A stretch of DNA of 64,000 nt from Streptomyces venezuelae. Lineage in GTDB: Bacteria > Actinomycetota > Actinomycetes > Streptomycetales > Streptomycetaceae. The first letter of the stretch is position 1; every line of letters starts with the position of its first letter. Where the stretch lies: positions 5,562,001-5,626,000 of the forward strand of contig NZ_CP029189.1 of the NCBI RefSeq assembly GCF_008642275.1, given 5' to 3'. The position numbers were made by a program, and so were the translations under genes. The notes under the pieces were generated by a model, which saw only the letters and a program-made list of their open reading frames with translations, was not told the DNA's origin and ran no database searches. Below are positions 1-8,312 of this stretch, one piece after another.

Positions 1-76
1 ACCCCGTCCCCACCCCGTCACGTAACTCGATCGGGTACATGGCCACGCCTTGACCAGGGGCTGAGAGACTGGAGCG

Positions 77-1015
77 GTGAGGAAAGCAGCCCCCGCCCCG
101 CGGGTCATCGCCGTCGTAGGTCCCACCGCGGCAGGAAAGTCCGACCTGGGCGTAGCCCTGGCCCGCCGTTTCGACGGCGAAGTCGTCAACGCCGACTCCA
201 TGCAGCTGTACCGGGGGATGGACATCGGTACCGCCAAACTGACGACCGAGGAGCGCGGCGGTGTCCCGCACCACCTCCTCGACATCTGGGACGTCACCGA
301 CACCGCCAACGTCGCGGACTACCAGCGGCTGGCCCGCCTGGAGATCGACAAACTGCTTGCCGAGGGCCGCACCCCCGTCCTCGTCGGCGGATCCGGCCTG
401 TACGTCCGCGGGGCCCTGGACGTGATGGAGTTCCCCGGCACCGACCCCGAGGTGCGGGCCCGGCTGGAGGAAGAGCTCACGCTCCGTGGCCCCGGAGCCC
501 TGCACGCCCGCCTCGCCGCCGCCGACCCGGCCGCCGCGCAGGCCATCCTGCCCAGCAACGGCCGCCGCATCGTCCGCGCGCTCGAAGTGATCGAGATCAC
601 CGGCCGCCCCTTCACCGCCAACCTGCCCGGCCACGACTCCGTCTACGACACCGTGCAGATCGGCGTCGACGTGGCCCGCCCGGAGCTCGACGAGCGGATC
701 GCCCTGCGGGTCGACCGGATGTGGGAGGACGGGCTGGTGGACGAGGTCCGTGCGCTGGAGGCCCGCGGGCTGCGCGACGGAATCACCGCCTCCAGGGCCC
801 TTGGCTACCAGCAGGTGCTGGCCGCGCTCGCCGGTGAGTGCACCGAGGACGAGGCCCGGGCCGAGACCGTCCGGGCGACCAAGCGGTTCGCCCGCCGCCA
901 GGACTCCTGGTTCCGCCGTGACCCGCGCGTGCACTGGCTCAGCGGGGCCGCCGCCGACCGGGGGGAACTCCCCGGGCTCGCGCAGTCGTTGGTCGAACGA
1001 GCGGTCACAGCCTGA
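77..1015 (+). CDS. miaA: tRNA dimethylallyltransferase MiaA
   Basis: Transfers a dimethylallyl group to N6 of A37 in tRNAs that read UNN codons; cytoplasmic. The 312-residue length is usual for the family. Residues 15-22 (GPTAAGKS) form the P-loop and are followed by the DSMQLYRGMDIGTAK segment around residues 40-55 that is typical of MiaA. The C-terminal part contains ALGYQQ and a basic RRQDSWFRRD stretch, as in the tRNA-binding half of the enzyme. The start is GTG at 77 with GGAG just upstream; the short spacing leaves some doubt about the exact start. It is the first gene of a plus-strand run with dapF, as in other Streptomyces. Confidence 0.96.
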   Translation: MRKAAPAPRVIAVVGPTAAGKSDLGVALARRFDGEVVNADSMQLYRGMDIGTAKLTTEERGGVPHHLLDIWDVTDTANVADYQRLARLEIDKLLAEGRTPVLVGGSGLYVRGALDVMEFPGTDPEVRARLEEELTLRGPGALHARLAAADPAAAQAILPSNGRRIVRALEVIEITGRPFTANLPGHDSVYDTVQIGVDVARPELDERIALRVDRMWEDGLVDEVRALEARGLRDGITASRALGYQQVLAALAGECTEDEARAETVRATKRFARRQDSWFRRDPRVHWLSGAAADRGELPGLAQSLVERAVTA

Positions 1016-1141
1016 TCACGTGATGGCATCGGGACGCCTCACGCGCCAGTAGTGGGGCCGGGGGCGTGCCATCATCAAACTCCGGCGGGTGCGATCACCT
1101 GCGATGAACGGCGGCGTACTGAGTCCGAGTGGGGAGGGCGC

Positions 1142-1660
1142 GTGGCGATGGAGGCCGGCCCTCGCGACACCGGGCAGGACGACACCCGGAGGGAAGCGGA
1201 CCCGATGCTTCTGGACGGGACGGACGGGCCTGCGGGACTCGGGCTGCCCGCTGATCCGGCGCGACTGACCCCGGACGGCCCGGACACCGCCGACTCGGCC
1301 GAGGCGGAGGCCGCCGCCGGGCCCGAGTTCGAGGTCGAACTGCGCCCGCAGCGCCGCCTGCGCCTGTGGCAGATCGCCCCCATCGCGATGCTCGCCGCCA
1401 CCGGTTCGCTGATGTTCGCCTTCCCGCTCGCCTTCGAGTTCGGCGACGGCGGTGCCGTGGTCGCCATGCTCGGCTTCCTGATCAGCTGCTGCGCCGGAGG
1501 CTGGGGAATGATGGCCGCCCGACGGGTCGGCTACACATGGCCCGGTCTCCCGGCCCGGGGGAGCGGCCGCCGCCCCGACTGGCGCATGGCCGCGCTGTAC
1601 GCCGTCGTCGCGCTGGCCGTCGTAGGACTCGCCGTGTACCGGGTCGCCCGGCTCCGCTGA
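1142..1660 (+). CDS. Small integral membrane protein of unknown function
   Basis: No function can be assigned. The first 70 or so residues are acidic and Pro/Gly-rich, as in a disordered cytoplasmic tail. Two hydrophobic segments then form a hairpin (LWQIAPIAMLAATGSLMFAF and VVAMLGFLISCCAGGWGMMA), and a third lies near the C-terminus (ALYAVVALAVVGLAVY). The frame is open further upstream, but GGGAGGG at about 1131-1137 sits just ahead of GTG 1142 and ATG 1148, so one of these is the likely start. It lies between miaA and dapF on the same strand and may be co-transcribed with them. Confidence 0.75.
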   Translation: MAMEAGPRDTGQDDTRREADPMLLDGTDGPAGLGLPADPARLTPDGPDTADSAEAEAAAGPEFEVELRPQRRLRLWQIAPIAMLAATGSLMFAFPLAFEFGDGGAVVAMLGFLISCCAGGWGMMAARRVGYTWPGLPARGSGRRPDWRMAALYAVVALAVVGLAVYRVARLR

Positions 1661-1748
1661 CCGCCCCCGGACGGGTTCCGACCCCTGGACGGGTCCCGCC
1701 CCTCGGACGGTGCGGGGCCTCTGAGCTGGGGCTCGGTACGATGGGCGG

Positions 1749-2624
1749 GTGACGCAGACCACCCTCCCCTTCCTCAAGGGCCACGGCACCGAGAACGACT
1801 TCGTGATCGTCCCGGACCCGGACAACGCCATCGAGCTGCCCGCGGCCGCCGTCGCGAAGCTCTGCGACCGGCGCGCCGGAATCGGTGCGGACGGCGTCCT
1901 GCACGTCGTCCGCTCCGCCGCGCACCCCGAGGCCGCGCACCTGGCCGACCAGGCGGAGTGGTTCATGGACTACCGCAACAGCGACGGCTCCATCGCCGAG
2001 ATGTGCGGCAACGGCGTGCGCGTCTTCGCCCGCTACCTCCAGTACGCCGGCCACGTCGAGCCCGGCGACCTCGCCGTCGCCACTCGTGGCGGCGTCAAGC
2101 GCGTGCACCTCGACAAGGGAGGCGACGTCACCGTCTCCATGGGCCGCGCCGAGCTGCCCGCCGGCGAGGTCACGGTCAGCGTCGACGCCCGGAGCTGGAC
2201 CGCGCGGAACGTGAACATGGGCAACCCGCACGCGGTGGCCTTCGTCGAGAGCCTCGACCACGCCGGGAACCTGTTCGCCGCCCCCGCTTTCAGCCCGGCG
2301 TCCGCCTACCCCGCCGGAGTCAACGTCGAGTTCGTCGTCGACCGCGGCCCCCGGCACGTCGCCATGCGCGTCCACGAACGCGGCTCCGGCGAAACCCGCT
2401 CCTGCGGCACCGGCGCCTGCGCCGTCGCCGTGGCCGCCATCCGCCGCGACGGCGCCGACCCGGCCGTCACCGGCGAACCGGCCGCGTACACCGTCGACCT
2501 CCCCGGCGGAACCCTGATCATCACCGAACACCCCGACGGGCAGATCGACATGACCGGACCGGCCGTGATCGTGGCTGCGGGGGAGTTCGACGGGGCCTGG
2601 CTCACCGAAACGGTATTCGGCTGA
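1749..2624 (+). CDS. dapF: Diaminopimelate epimerase DapF
   Basis: Interconverts LL- and meso-diaminopimelate in the lysine and peptidoglycan pathway; cytoplasmic. The protein has 291 residues. Both catalytic cysteines are in their expected contexts: Cys86 in MCGNGVRVF and Cys219 in SCGTGACA, with the GNPHAV motif near residue 159. The start is GTG 1749 and the sequence begins directly with the family's FLKGHGTENDF segment. Streptomyces peptidoglycan contains LL-diaminopimelate, while meso-diaminopimelate is the lysine precursor, so the enzyme is needed for lysine synthesis. Confidence 0.97.
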   Translation: MTQTTLPFLKGHGTENDFVIVPDPDNAIELPAAAVAKLCDRRAGIGADGVLHVVRSAAHPEAAHLADQAEWFMDYRNSDGSIAEMCGNGVRVFARYLQYAGHVEPGDLAVATRGGVKRVHLDKGGDVTVSMGRAELPAGEVTVSVDARSWTARNVNMGNPHAVAFVESLDHAGNLFAAPAFSPASAYPAGVNVEFVVDRGPRHVAMRVHERGSGETRSCGTGACAVAVAAIRRDGADPAVTGEPAAYTVDLPGGTLIITEHPDGQIDMTGPAVIVAAGEFDGAWLTETVFG

Positions 2625-2764
2625 AGCTTCCCTCTAACGGGTGATCCGTTTCACGCTGAGCGAGAGGTGGACTGCGCCACGTGGTGGGGTCGGTAACATC
2701 AGGCACCGGCCCTGAGGGCTCCACCCATGCCCACCACCGCCGGTCGAAGCCGCCGGAGGTGCCC

Positions 2765-4849
2765 ATGAGTGCAGAGGCCACGAACCCCGAAGCACACCCC
2801 GAAGCGCGCCCTGAGCTCCGCAGACGTGGGCGGACCAGGCTCGATCTGCGCCGGCTCGGGCGTGCGGCCCTGCTCGGGCCGACGTCCCGGGACCGGCTTC
2901 CGGACGCGATCGGCCATGTCGCCGAGGCGCACCGAGCCCACCATCCGGACGCCGATTTGTCCATTCTGCGCCGCGCTTATCTCCTCGCGGAGACCTCACA
3001 CCGCGGTCAGATGCGAAAAAGTGGTGAGCCGTACATCACACATCCACTCGCCGTCACCCTGATCCTCGCCGAACTCGGCGCCGAGACCACCACCTTGACG
3101 GCCTCTCTGCTCCACGACACCGTCGAGGACACCGACGTGACCCTCGATCAGGTCCGGGCGGAGTTCGGCGACGAGGTGTGCTTCATCGTCGACGGCGTCA
3201 CCAAGGTGGAGAAGATCGACTACGGTGCCGCCGCCGAGCCCGAGACCTTCCGCAAGATGCTCGTCGCCACCGGCAACGACGTCCGCGTCATGTCCATCAA
3301 GCTCGCCGACCGGCTGCACAACATGCGCACCCTGGGCGTGATGCGCCCCGAGAAGCAGGCCCGCATCGCCAAGGTCACCCGCGACGTCCTCATCCCGCTG
3401 GCCGAACGGCTCGGCGTCCAGGCCCTCAAGACCGAGCTGGAAGACCTCGTCTTCGCGATCCTGCACCCCGAGGAGTACGAGAGCACCCGCGCGCTCATCG
3501 CCGCCCACGCCGGGGAACGCGACCCGCTGCCCGCCATCGCCGACTCCGTACGCGGCGTCCTGCGCGACGCCGGAATCGCCGCCGAAGTACAGGTCCGGCC
3601 GCGGCACTTCGTCTCCGTGCACCGCATCGCCCGCACCCGCGGCGAACTGCGCGGCTCGGACTTCGGCCGCATCCTCGTCCTCGTCGGCGAGAACGCCGAC
3701 TGCTACGCCGTGCTCGGCGAGATGCACACCTGCTTCACCCCGGTCGTCTCGGAGTTCAAGGACTTCATCGCCACCCCGAAGTTCAACCTGTACCAGTCGC
3801 TGCACACCGCCATCGCCACCCCCGAGGGATACGTGGCCGAGGTCATCGTGCGGACCCGGCAGATGCACCGCGTCGCCGAGGCCGGGGTGGTCGCCCTCGG
3901 CAACCCGTACGCCACCGCGACGCCGGACTCCGCCACCACCGACCCGGACGAGGAACGCGTGGACCCCACGCGGCCCGGCTGGCTGTCCCGGCTGCTCGAC
4001 TGGCAGCAGTCCGCTCCGGACCCCGACACCTTCTGGACCGTGCTCCGGGCGGAGCTGGCCCAGGACCGCGAGATCACCGTGTTCCGGGCCGACGGGGGCA
4101 CGCTGGGCCTGCCCGCCGGAGCCAGCTGTATCGACGCGGCCTACGCGCAGCACGGCGCGGCGGCCCACGGCTGTATCGGCGCCCGCGTCAACGGGCGCCT
4201 CACCTCACTGTCCTCCCCGCTGTCCGACGGGGACACCGTCCAGCTGCTGCTCGCCCAGGACGCCTCCTCCGGACCCGCCGCCGAGTGGCTGGACCACGCC
4301 CGGACCCCGGCGGCCCGGATCGCCATCAGCAGCTGGCTCGAAGCCCACCCCGACCGGGCCATGGCCACGACCTCCGCCGCCCGGGCGCCGCTGTCGGTGG
4401 TCGGGGCCCGTGGCGGCGGCGGCAACGCGGTCGCCGATCTGCCGGACGCCACCGTGCGGCTGGCCGGCTGCTGCACCCCCGTGCCGCCGGACGCCGTCGC
4501 CGGCTTCCTGGTCCGCGGCGGCGCCGTCACCGTCCACCGCATCCACTGCGCGGCGGTGGCGCAGATGCGTGCCGTGGGGCGCACCTCCGTGGCCGTGCAC
4601 TGGCGGGCCACGGCGGACTGCCGGGTCACCCTGCTCGCTGAATCGTTCGGCCGCCCGCACCTGCTGGCCGATCTGACCGAGGCCATCGCCCGCGAGGGGG
4701 TCGAGGTGGTCTCCGCGACCGTGGAGCCGCCGGTGGAGCAGCGGGTCCGGCACAGCTACACCCTGCAGCTGCCCGACGCGGCCGGGCTGCCCGCGCTGAT
4801 GCGGGCCATGCGGGACGTGCCGGGCGTGTACGACGTCAGCCGCGTGTAG
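2765..4849 (+). CDS. rshA: RelA/SpoT family (p)ppGpp metabolism protein
   Basis: A long RSH protein (about 694 residues) that makes or breaks the alarmone (p)ppGpp. The order is: an HD hydrolase domain with HDTVEDTD at about 117-124 and DRLHNMRTL downstream, a synthetase-like domain, a TGS domain (EITVFRADGGTLGLPAG) and a C-terminal ACT-like region. All hydrolase signatures look intact. The synthetase domain keeps the expected Asp (SDFGRIL) and Glu (AEVIVRT) but differs from the usual pattern elsewhere, with NLYQS for NGYQS and EFKDF for RFKDY. The start is ATG 2765 preceded by GGAGGTG; an upstream in-frame start is open but lacks this site. Streptomyces usually has a second, main RelA elsewhere, so this looks like the RshA paralogue. 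Confidence 0.88.
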   Translation: MSAEATNPEAHPEARPELRRRGRTRLDLRRLGRAALLGPTSRDRLPDAIGHVAEAHRAHHPDADLSILRRAYLLAETSHRGQMRKSGEPYITHPLAVTLILAELGAETTTLTASLLHDTVEDTDVTLDQVRAEFGDEVCFIVDGVTKVEKIDYGAAAEPETFRKMLVATGNDVRVMSIKLADRLHNMRTLGVMRPEKQARIAKVTRDVLIPLAERLGVQALKTELEDLVFAILHPEEYESTRALIAAHAGERDPLPAIADSVRGVLRDAGIAAEVQVRPRHFVSVHRIARTRGELRGSDFGRILVLVGENADCYAVLGEMHTCFTPVVSEFKDFIATPKFNLYQSLHTAIATPEGYVAEVIVRTRQMHRVAEAGVVALGNPYATATPDSATTDPDEERVDPTRPGWLSRLLDWQQSAPDPDTFWTVLRAELAQDREITVFRADGGTLGLPAGASCIDAAYAQHGAAAHGCIGARVNGRLTSLSSPLSDGDTVQLLLAQDASSGPAAEWLDHARTPAARIAISSWLEAHPDRAMATTSAARAPLSVVGARGGGGNAVADLPDATVRLAGCCTPVPPDAVAGFLVRGGAVTVHRIHCAAVAQMRAVGRTSVAVHWRATADCRVTLLAESFGRPHLLADLTEAIAREGVEVVSATVEPPVEQRVRHSYTLQLPDAAGLPALMRAMRDVPGVYDVSRV

Positions 4850-5009
4850 TCGCCGGCCGGGTGCGGACGCCGACGGGGTGTCGACGTCAGCCGCGCAGAC
4901 GCCGGCCGGGGTGCGGACGTAGGCCGGAACGGCTCCGGACGGCCCCGTTCGGGTGGACCCGTCGCGCGCCGTACACGGCCGTGCGGCGGGCGCTGGTAAG
5001 CGGTGGTGG

Positions 5010-6536
5010 ATGCAGCTCTCCTCCCCGCGCCTGCGCGCCGCCCTGCTCGCCGCGGCCTCCCTCACCCTCGTCGCCGCCGTCCTGCCCCCGCCGAAGGCAC
5101 TGGGCATCGGCGACCGGCTCTTCCCGGAGCTCGGCAACCCCGGATACGACGTGCTCTCGTACGACCTGTCCTTCGACTACAAGGACAACCTGACCCCGCT
5201 CGACGCGGTCACCGTCATCGACGCCCGCGCCCTGGAGCGGCTGGAGCGCATCAATCTGGACTTCACCCACGGCAAGGTGGCGTCCGCCGAGGTCAACGGG
5301 GAGCCGGCGCGGTTCGAGAGCGTGGCCGAGGACCTGGTCCTCACGCCCGCGCGCCCGGTGGCGGACGACATGCCGCTGCACATCACCATCCGGCACACCA
5401 GCGATCCGCGCGGGCGCGGCGACGGCGGCTGGGTGCCCACCGAGGACGGCTTGGCCATGGCCAACCAGGCGGACGCCGCGCACCGCGTCTTCCCCTGCAA
5501 CGACCACCCCGCCGACAAGGCGTTCTTCACCTTCCGGATCACCGCCCCGGCCGGTCTCACGGCCGTCGCCAACGGGGAGCCGGTGGCCCGCGCCGTGCGG
5601 CTCGGCCCGACGACGACGTGGACGTACCGGACCAGGCACCCGATGGCCACCGAACTGGCACAGGTCTCGGTGGGCCGCTCCGAGGTCGTGCACGGCACCG
5701 GACCGCATGGGCTGCCGCTGCGTGACGTGGTGCCCGCCCAGGACCGCAAGCGCCTGGACCACTGGCTCAAGAAGACCGCGGGCCACATCGAGTGGATGGA
5801 GGAGCGGGTCGGCCGCTACCCCTTCGAGAACTACGGGGTGCTGATCGCCAGGGCCACGACCGGCTTCGAGCTGGAGACGCAGACCCTCTCGCTCTTCGAG
5901 AGCAACCTGTTCGCGGGCGAGGGCTACCCCGACTGGTACGTCGAGTCCGTGATGGTCCACGAGCTCGCCCACCAGTGGTTCGGCGACAGCGTCACCCCGC
6001 GGACCTGGTCCGACCTGTGGCTCAACGAGGGACACGCCACCTGGTACGAGGCCCTGTACGCGGACGGCCTCGGCAAGTACTCCCTGGAGCGGCGCATGCG
6101 CGAGGCGTACCAGCGCTCCGACCAGTGGCGGGCGGCGGGCGGCCCGCCGGCCGCCCCGAAGGCCGCCGCACCCGGGGAGAAGATCGGGCTGTTCCGGCCG
6201 GTGGTCTACGACGGGTCCGCGCTGATCCTCTACGCCCTGCGGCAGGAGATCGGCACCGAGGCCTTCGAGAGGATCGAGCGGCGCTGGGTCACCGAGCACC
6301 GGGACGCGATCGCGGGGACGGCCGACTTCGTACGCCTGGCCTCGCAGGAGGCGGGCCGCGACCTCACGGCCTTCCTGGAGCCCTGGCTGTACGGGGCCAC
6401 GACCCCGCCGATGCCCGGGCACCCGGAGTGGAGCGGCAAGGCGGCCTCCGGGAAGGCCGCGCCGGACGGGAAGGCCGCACCGGGCGGGAAGGCCGCGTCC
6501 GGCGGGAAGGCCGCGCCCGGCGGGAAGGGCCGATAA
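5010..6536 (+). CDS. Secreted M1-family zinc metallopeptidase
   Basis: A probable exported aminopeptidase-like enzyme. The N-terminus (from ATG 5010) is a signal peptide: a basic start, a hydrophobic core ALLAAASLTLVAAVLP, then a small-residue region. The catalytic zinc motif HELAH is at residues 317-321 and the third ligand Glu340 lies in LNEGHAT, the gluzincin HEXXH-X18-E pattern. The body has the M1 beta-saddle domain (YDVLSYDLSFDY). The last 35 or so residues are a low-complexity tail of repeated GKAAPG/GKAASG units, which is unusual for an M1 enzyme. The start is uncertain because no strong ribosome site is visible; the frame is open to 4953. Confidence 0.88.
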   Translation: MQLSSPRLRAALLAAASLTLVAAVLPPPKALGIGDRLFPELGNPGYDVLSYDLSFDYKDNLTPLDAVTVIDARALERLERINLDFTHGKVASAEVNGEPARFESVAEDLVLTPARPVADDMPLHITIRHTSDPRGRGDGGWVPTEDGLAMANQADAAHRVFPCNDHPADKAFFTFRITAPAGLTAVANGEPVARAVRLGPTTTWTYRTRHPMATELAQVSVGRSEVVHGTGPHGLPLRDVVPAQDRKRLDHWLKKTAGHIEWMEERVGRYPFENYGVLIARATTGFELETQTLSLFESNLFAGEGYPDWYVESVMVHELAHQWFGDSVTPRTWSDLWLNEGHATWYEALYADGLGKYSLERRMREAYQRSDQWRAAGGPPAAPKAAAPGEKIGLFRPVVYDGSALILYALRQEIGTEAFERIERRWVTEHRDAIAGTADFVRLASQEAGRDLTAFLEPWLYGATTPPMPGHPEWSGKAASGKAAPDGKAAPGGKAASGGKAAPGGKGR

Positions 6537-6616
6537 AAGGGTGTGACCGGTGAGGAACGGGCATGTCACCATCGACAGGGCTGCGCGGGGAATCCCCCGG
6601 CGGTGTGACACGTTGG

Positions 6617-6652
6617 ACGTGACAGCTAACGTGCCAGGTAACGTGACACGGC
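6617..6652 (+). repeat. Three tandem 12-bp direct repeats upstream of hflX
   Basis: The octamer ACGTGNCA occurs at 6617, 6629 and 6641, exactly 12 bp apart. The first two full 12-mers differ at two positions. The array ends 24 bp before the hflX start codon. A 12-bp period is a little more than one helical turn, so this could be a cooperative operator. The binding protein is unknown. Confidence 0.6.
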
Positions 6653-6676
6653 TATTCGAATCGACGTAAGGATCCA

Positions 6677-8179
6677 ATGACCTCCTCTTCCCCTTCCCAG
6701 GACGCGCGGGACGCACAGGACGTGCGGGACTCGCAGAGCTTCACCGAGAGCCTTCGGGCCGATGCCCTGATGGAAGAGGACGTCGCCTGGAGCCACGAGG
6801 TCGACGGAGACCGGGACGGCGAGCAGTTCGAACGCTCCGAGCGCGCGGCCCTGCGCCGCGTGGCCGGCCTCTCCACCGAGCTCGAAGACGTCACCGAGGT
6901 CGAGTACCGGCAGCTTCGCCTGGAGCGCGTCGTGCTGGTCGGTGTCTGGACCTCCGGCACGGTGAACGACGCGGAGAACTCCCTCGCGGAGCTCGCCGCT
7001 CTCGCCGAGACGGCGGGTGCCCTCGTACTCGACGGCGTGATCCAGCGCCGCGACAAGCCGGACCCGGCCACCTTCATCGGCTCGGGCAAGGCGCGCGAGC
7101 TGCGTGACATCGTCATGGAGAGCGGCGCCGACACCGTCGTGTGCGACGGCGAGCTCAGCCCCGGCCAGCTCATCGCCCTCGAAGACGTCGTCAAGGTCAA
7201 GGTGGTCGACCGGACCGCGCTGATCCTCGACATCTTCGCCCAGCACGCCAAGTCCCGAGAGGGCAAGGCACAGGTCGCGCTCGCGCAGATGCAGTACATG
7301 CTGCCGCGCCTGCGTGGCTGGGGTGCGTCGCTGTCCCGGCAGATGGGCGGCGGCGGCGGTGGCGGCATGGCCACCCGAGGTCCCGGTGAGACCAAGATCG
7401 AGACCGACCGGCGCCGGATCCGCGAGAAGATGGCGAAGATGCGCCGGGAGATCGCGGAGATGAAGACCGGCCGTGACCTCAAGCGGCAGGAACGGCGCCG
7501 CAACAAGGTGCCCTCGGTCGCCATCGCCGGCTACACCAACGCGGGCAAGTCCTCGCTGCTCAACCGCCTCACGGGCGCGGGCGTGCTGGTGGAGAACGCC
7601 CTGTTCGCCACCCTCGACCCGACCGTGCGCCGGGCCGAGACGCCGAGCGGCCGGGTCTACACCCTGGCCGACACCGTCGGCTTCGTCCGGCACCTGCCCC
7701 ACCACCTGGTCGAGGCGTTCCGCTCCACGATGGAGGAGGTCGGGGACTCCGACCTGATCCTGCACATCGTGGACGGTTCGCACCCGGCGCCGGAGGAGCA
7801 GCTGGCGGCGGTGCGCGAGGTGATCCGTGAGGTCGGCGCGGTGAACGTGCCCGAGATCGTCGTGATCAACAAGGCGGACGCCGCGGATCCGCTCGTCCTG
7901 CAGCGGCTGCTGCGGATCGAGCGGCACTCCATCGCGGTCTCGGCGCGGACCGGCCTGGGTATCGAGGAGCTGCTCGCGCTCATCGACTCCGAGCTGCCGC
8001 GGCCGGAGGTCGAGGTGGAGGCCATGGTGCCGTACACGCGCGGCTCGCTGGTCGCCAAGGCGCACGCCGAGGGCGAGGTGATCTCCGAGGAGCACACCCC
8101 GGACGGCACCCTGCTCAAGGCGAGGGTCCACCAGGAACTGGCGGCGGACCTGGCGCCGTACGCGCTCGCGAAGCGCTGA
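6677..8179 (+). CDS. hflX: Ribosome-associated GTPase HflX
   Basis: A GTPase that binds the large ribosomal subunit and splits or rescues stalled 70S ribosomes. The N-terminal HflX domain includes the IQRRDKPDPATFIGSGKA segment, then a Gly-rich linker (MGGGGGGGMATRG) and the conserved GPGETKIETDRRRIR. The G domain has the P-loop GYTNAGKSS at residues 285-293, DTVGFV for G3 and NKAD for G4. At 500 residues it is slightly longer than E. coli HflX, with an acidic N-terminal extension. The start is ATG 6677. A strong bidirectional terminator follows 25 bp after the stop. Confidence 0.96.
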   Translation: MTSSSPSQDARDAQDVRDSQSFTESLRADALMEEDVAWSHEVDGDRDGEQFERSERAALRRVAGLSTELEDVTEVEYRQLRLERVVLVGVWTSGTVNDAENSLAELAALAETAGALVLDGVIQRRDKPDPATFIGSGKARELRDIVMESGADTVVCDGELSPGQLIALEDVVKVKVVDRTALILDIFAQHAKSREGKAQVALAQMQYMLPRLRGWGASLSRQMGGGGGGGMATRGPGETKIETDRRRIREKMAKMRREIAEMKTGRDLKRQERRRNKVPSVAIAGYTNAGKSSLLNRLTGAGVLVENALFATLDPTVRRAETPSGRVYTLADTVGFVRHLPHHLVEAFRSTMEEVGDSDLILHIVDGSHPAPEEQLAAVREVIREVGAVNVPEIVVINKADAADPLVLQRLLRIERHSIAVSARTGLGIEELLALIDSELPRPEVEVEAMVPYTRGSLVAKAHAEGEVISEEHTPDGTLLKARVHQELAADLAPYALAKR

Positions 8180-8204
8180 GCCTGCTCGACGTTCGACGGC
8201 TCGA

Positions 8205-8243
8205 CGGCTGAGGCCCCCCTGCGGTGCAGGGGGGCCTCAGCCG
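8205..8243. terminator. Bidirectional terminator, hflX / serine protease
   Basis: A perfect 18-bp inverted repeat (8205-8222 and 8226-8243) with a 3-nt loop. The arms begin CGGCTGAGGCC. It lies between two convergent genes, hflX and the minus-strand protease. There is no long T-run, as is common in Streptomyces. Confidence 0.9.
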
Positions 8244-8312
8244 TTCGCAGACGTTCAGGGTTCGGGGCTACTCGAACTGCTCGAAGCGGTCGAAGTGCTC
8301 AGGGCGCCCGGA

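Noticed and set aside
1015..1024. 10-bp palindrome ATCACGTGAT at the miaA stop codon
   Set aside because: It overlaps the stop, is short, and has no neighbouring promoter evidence.
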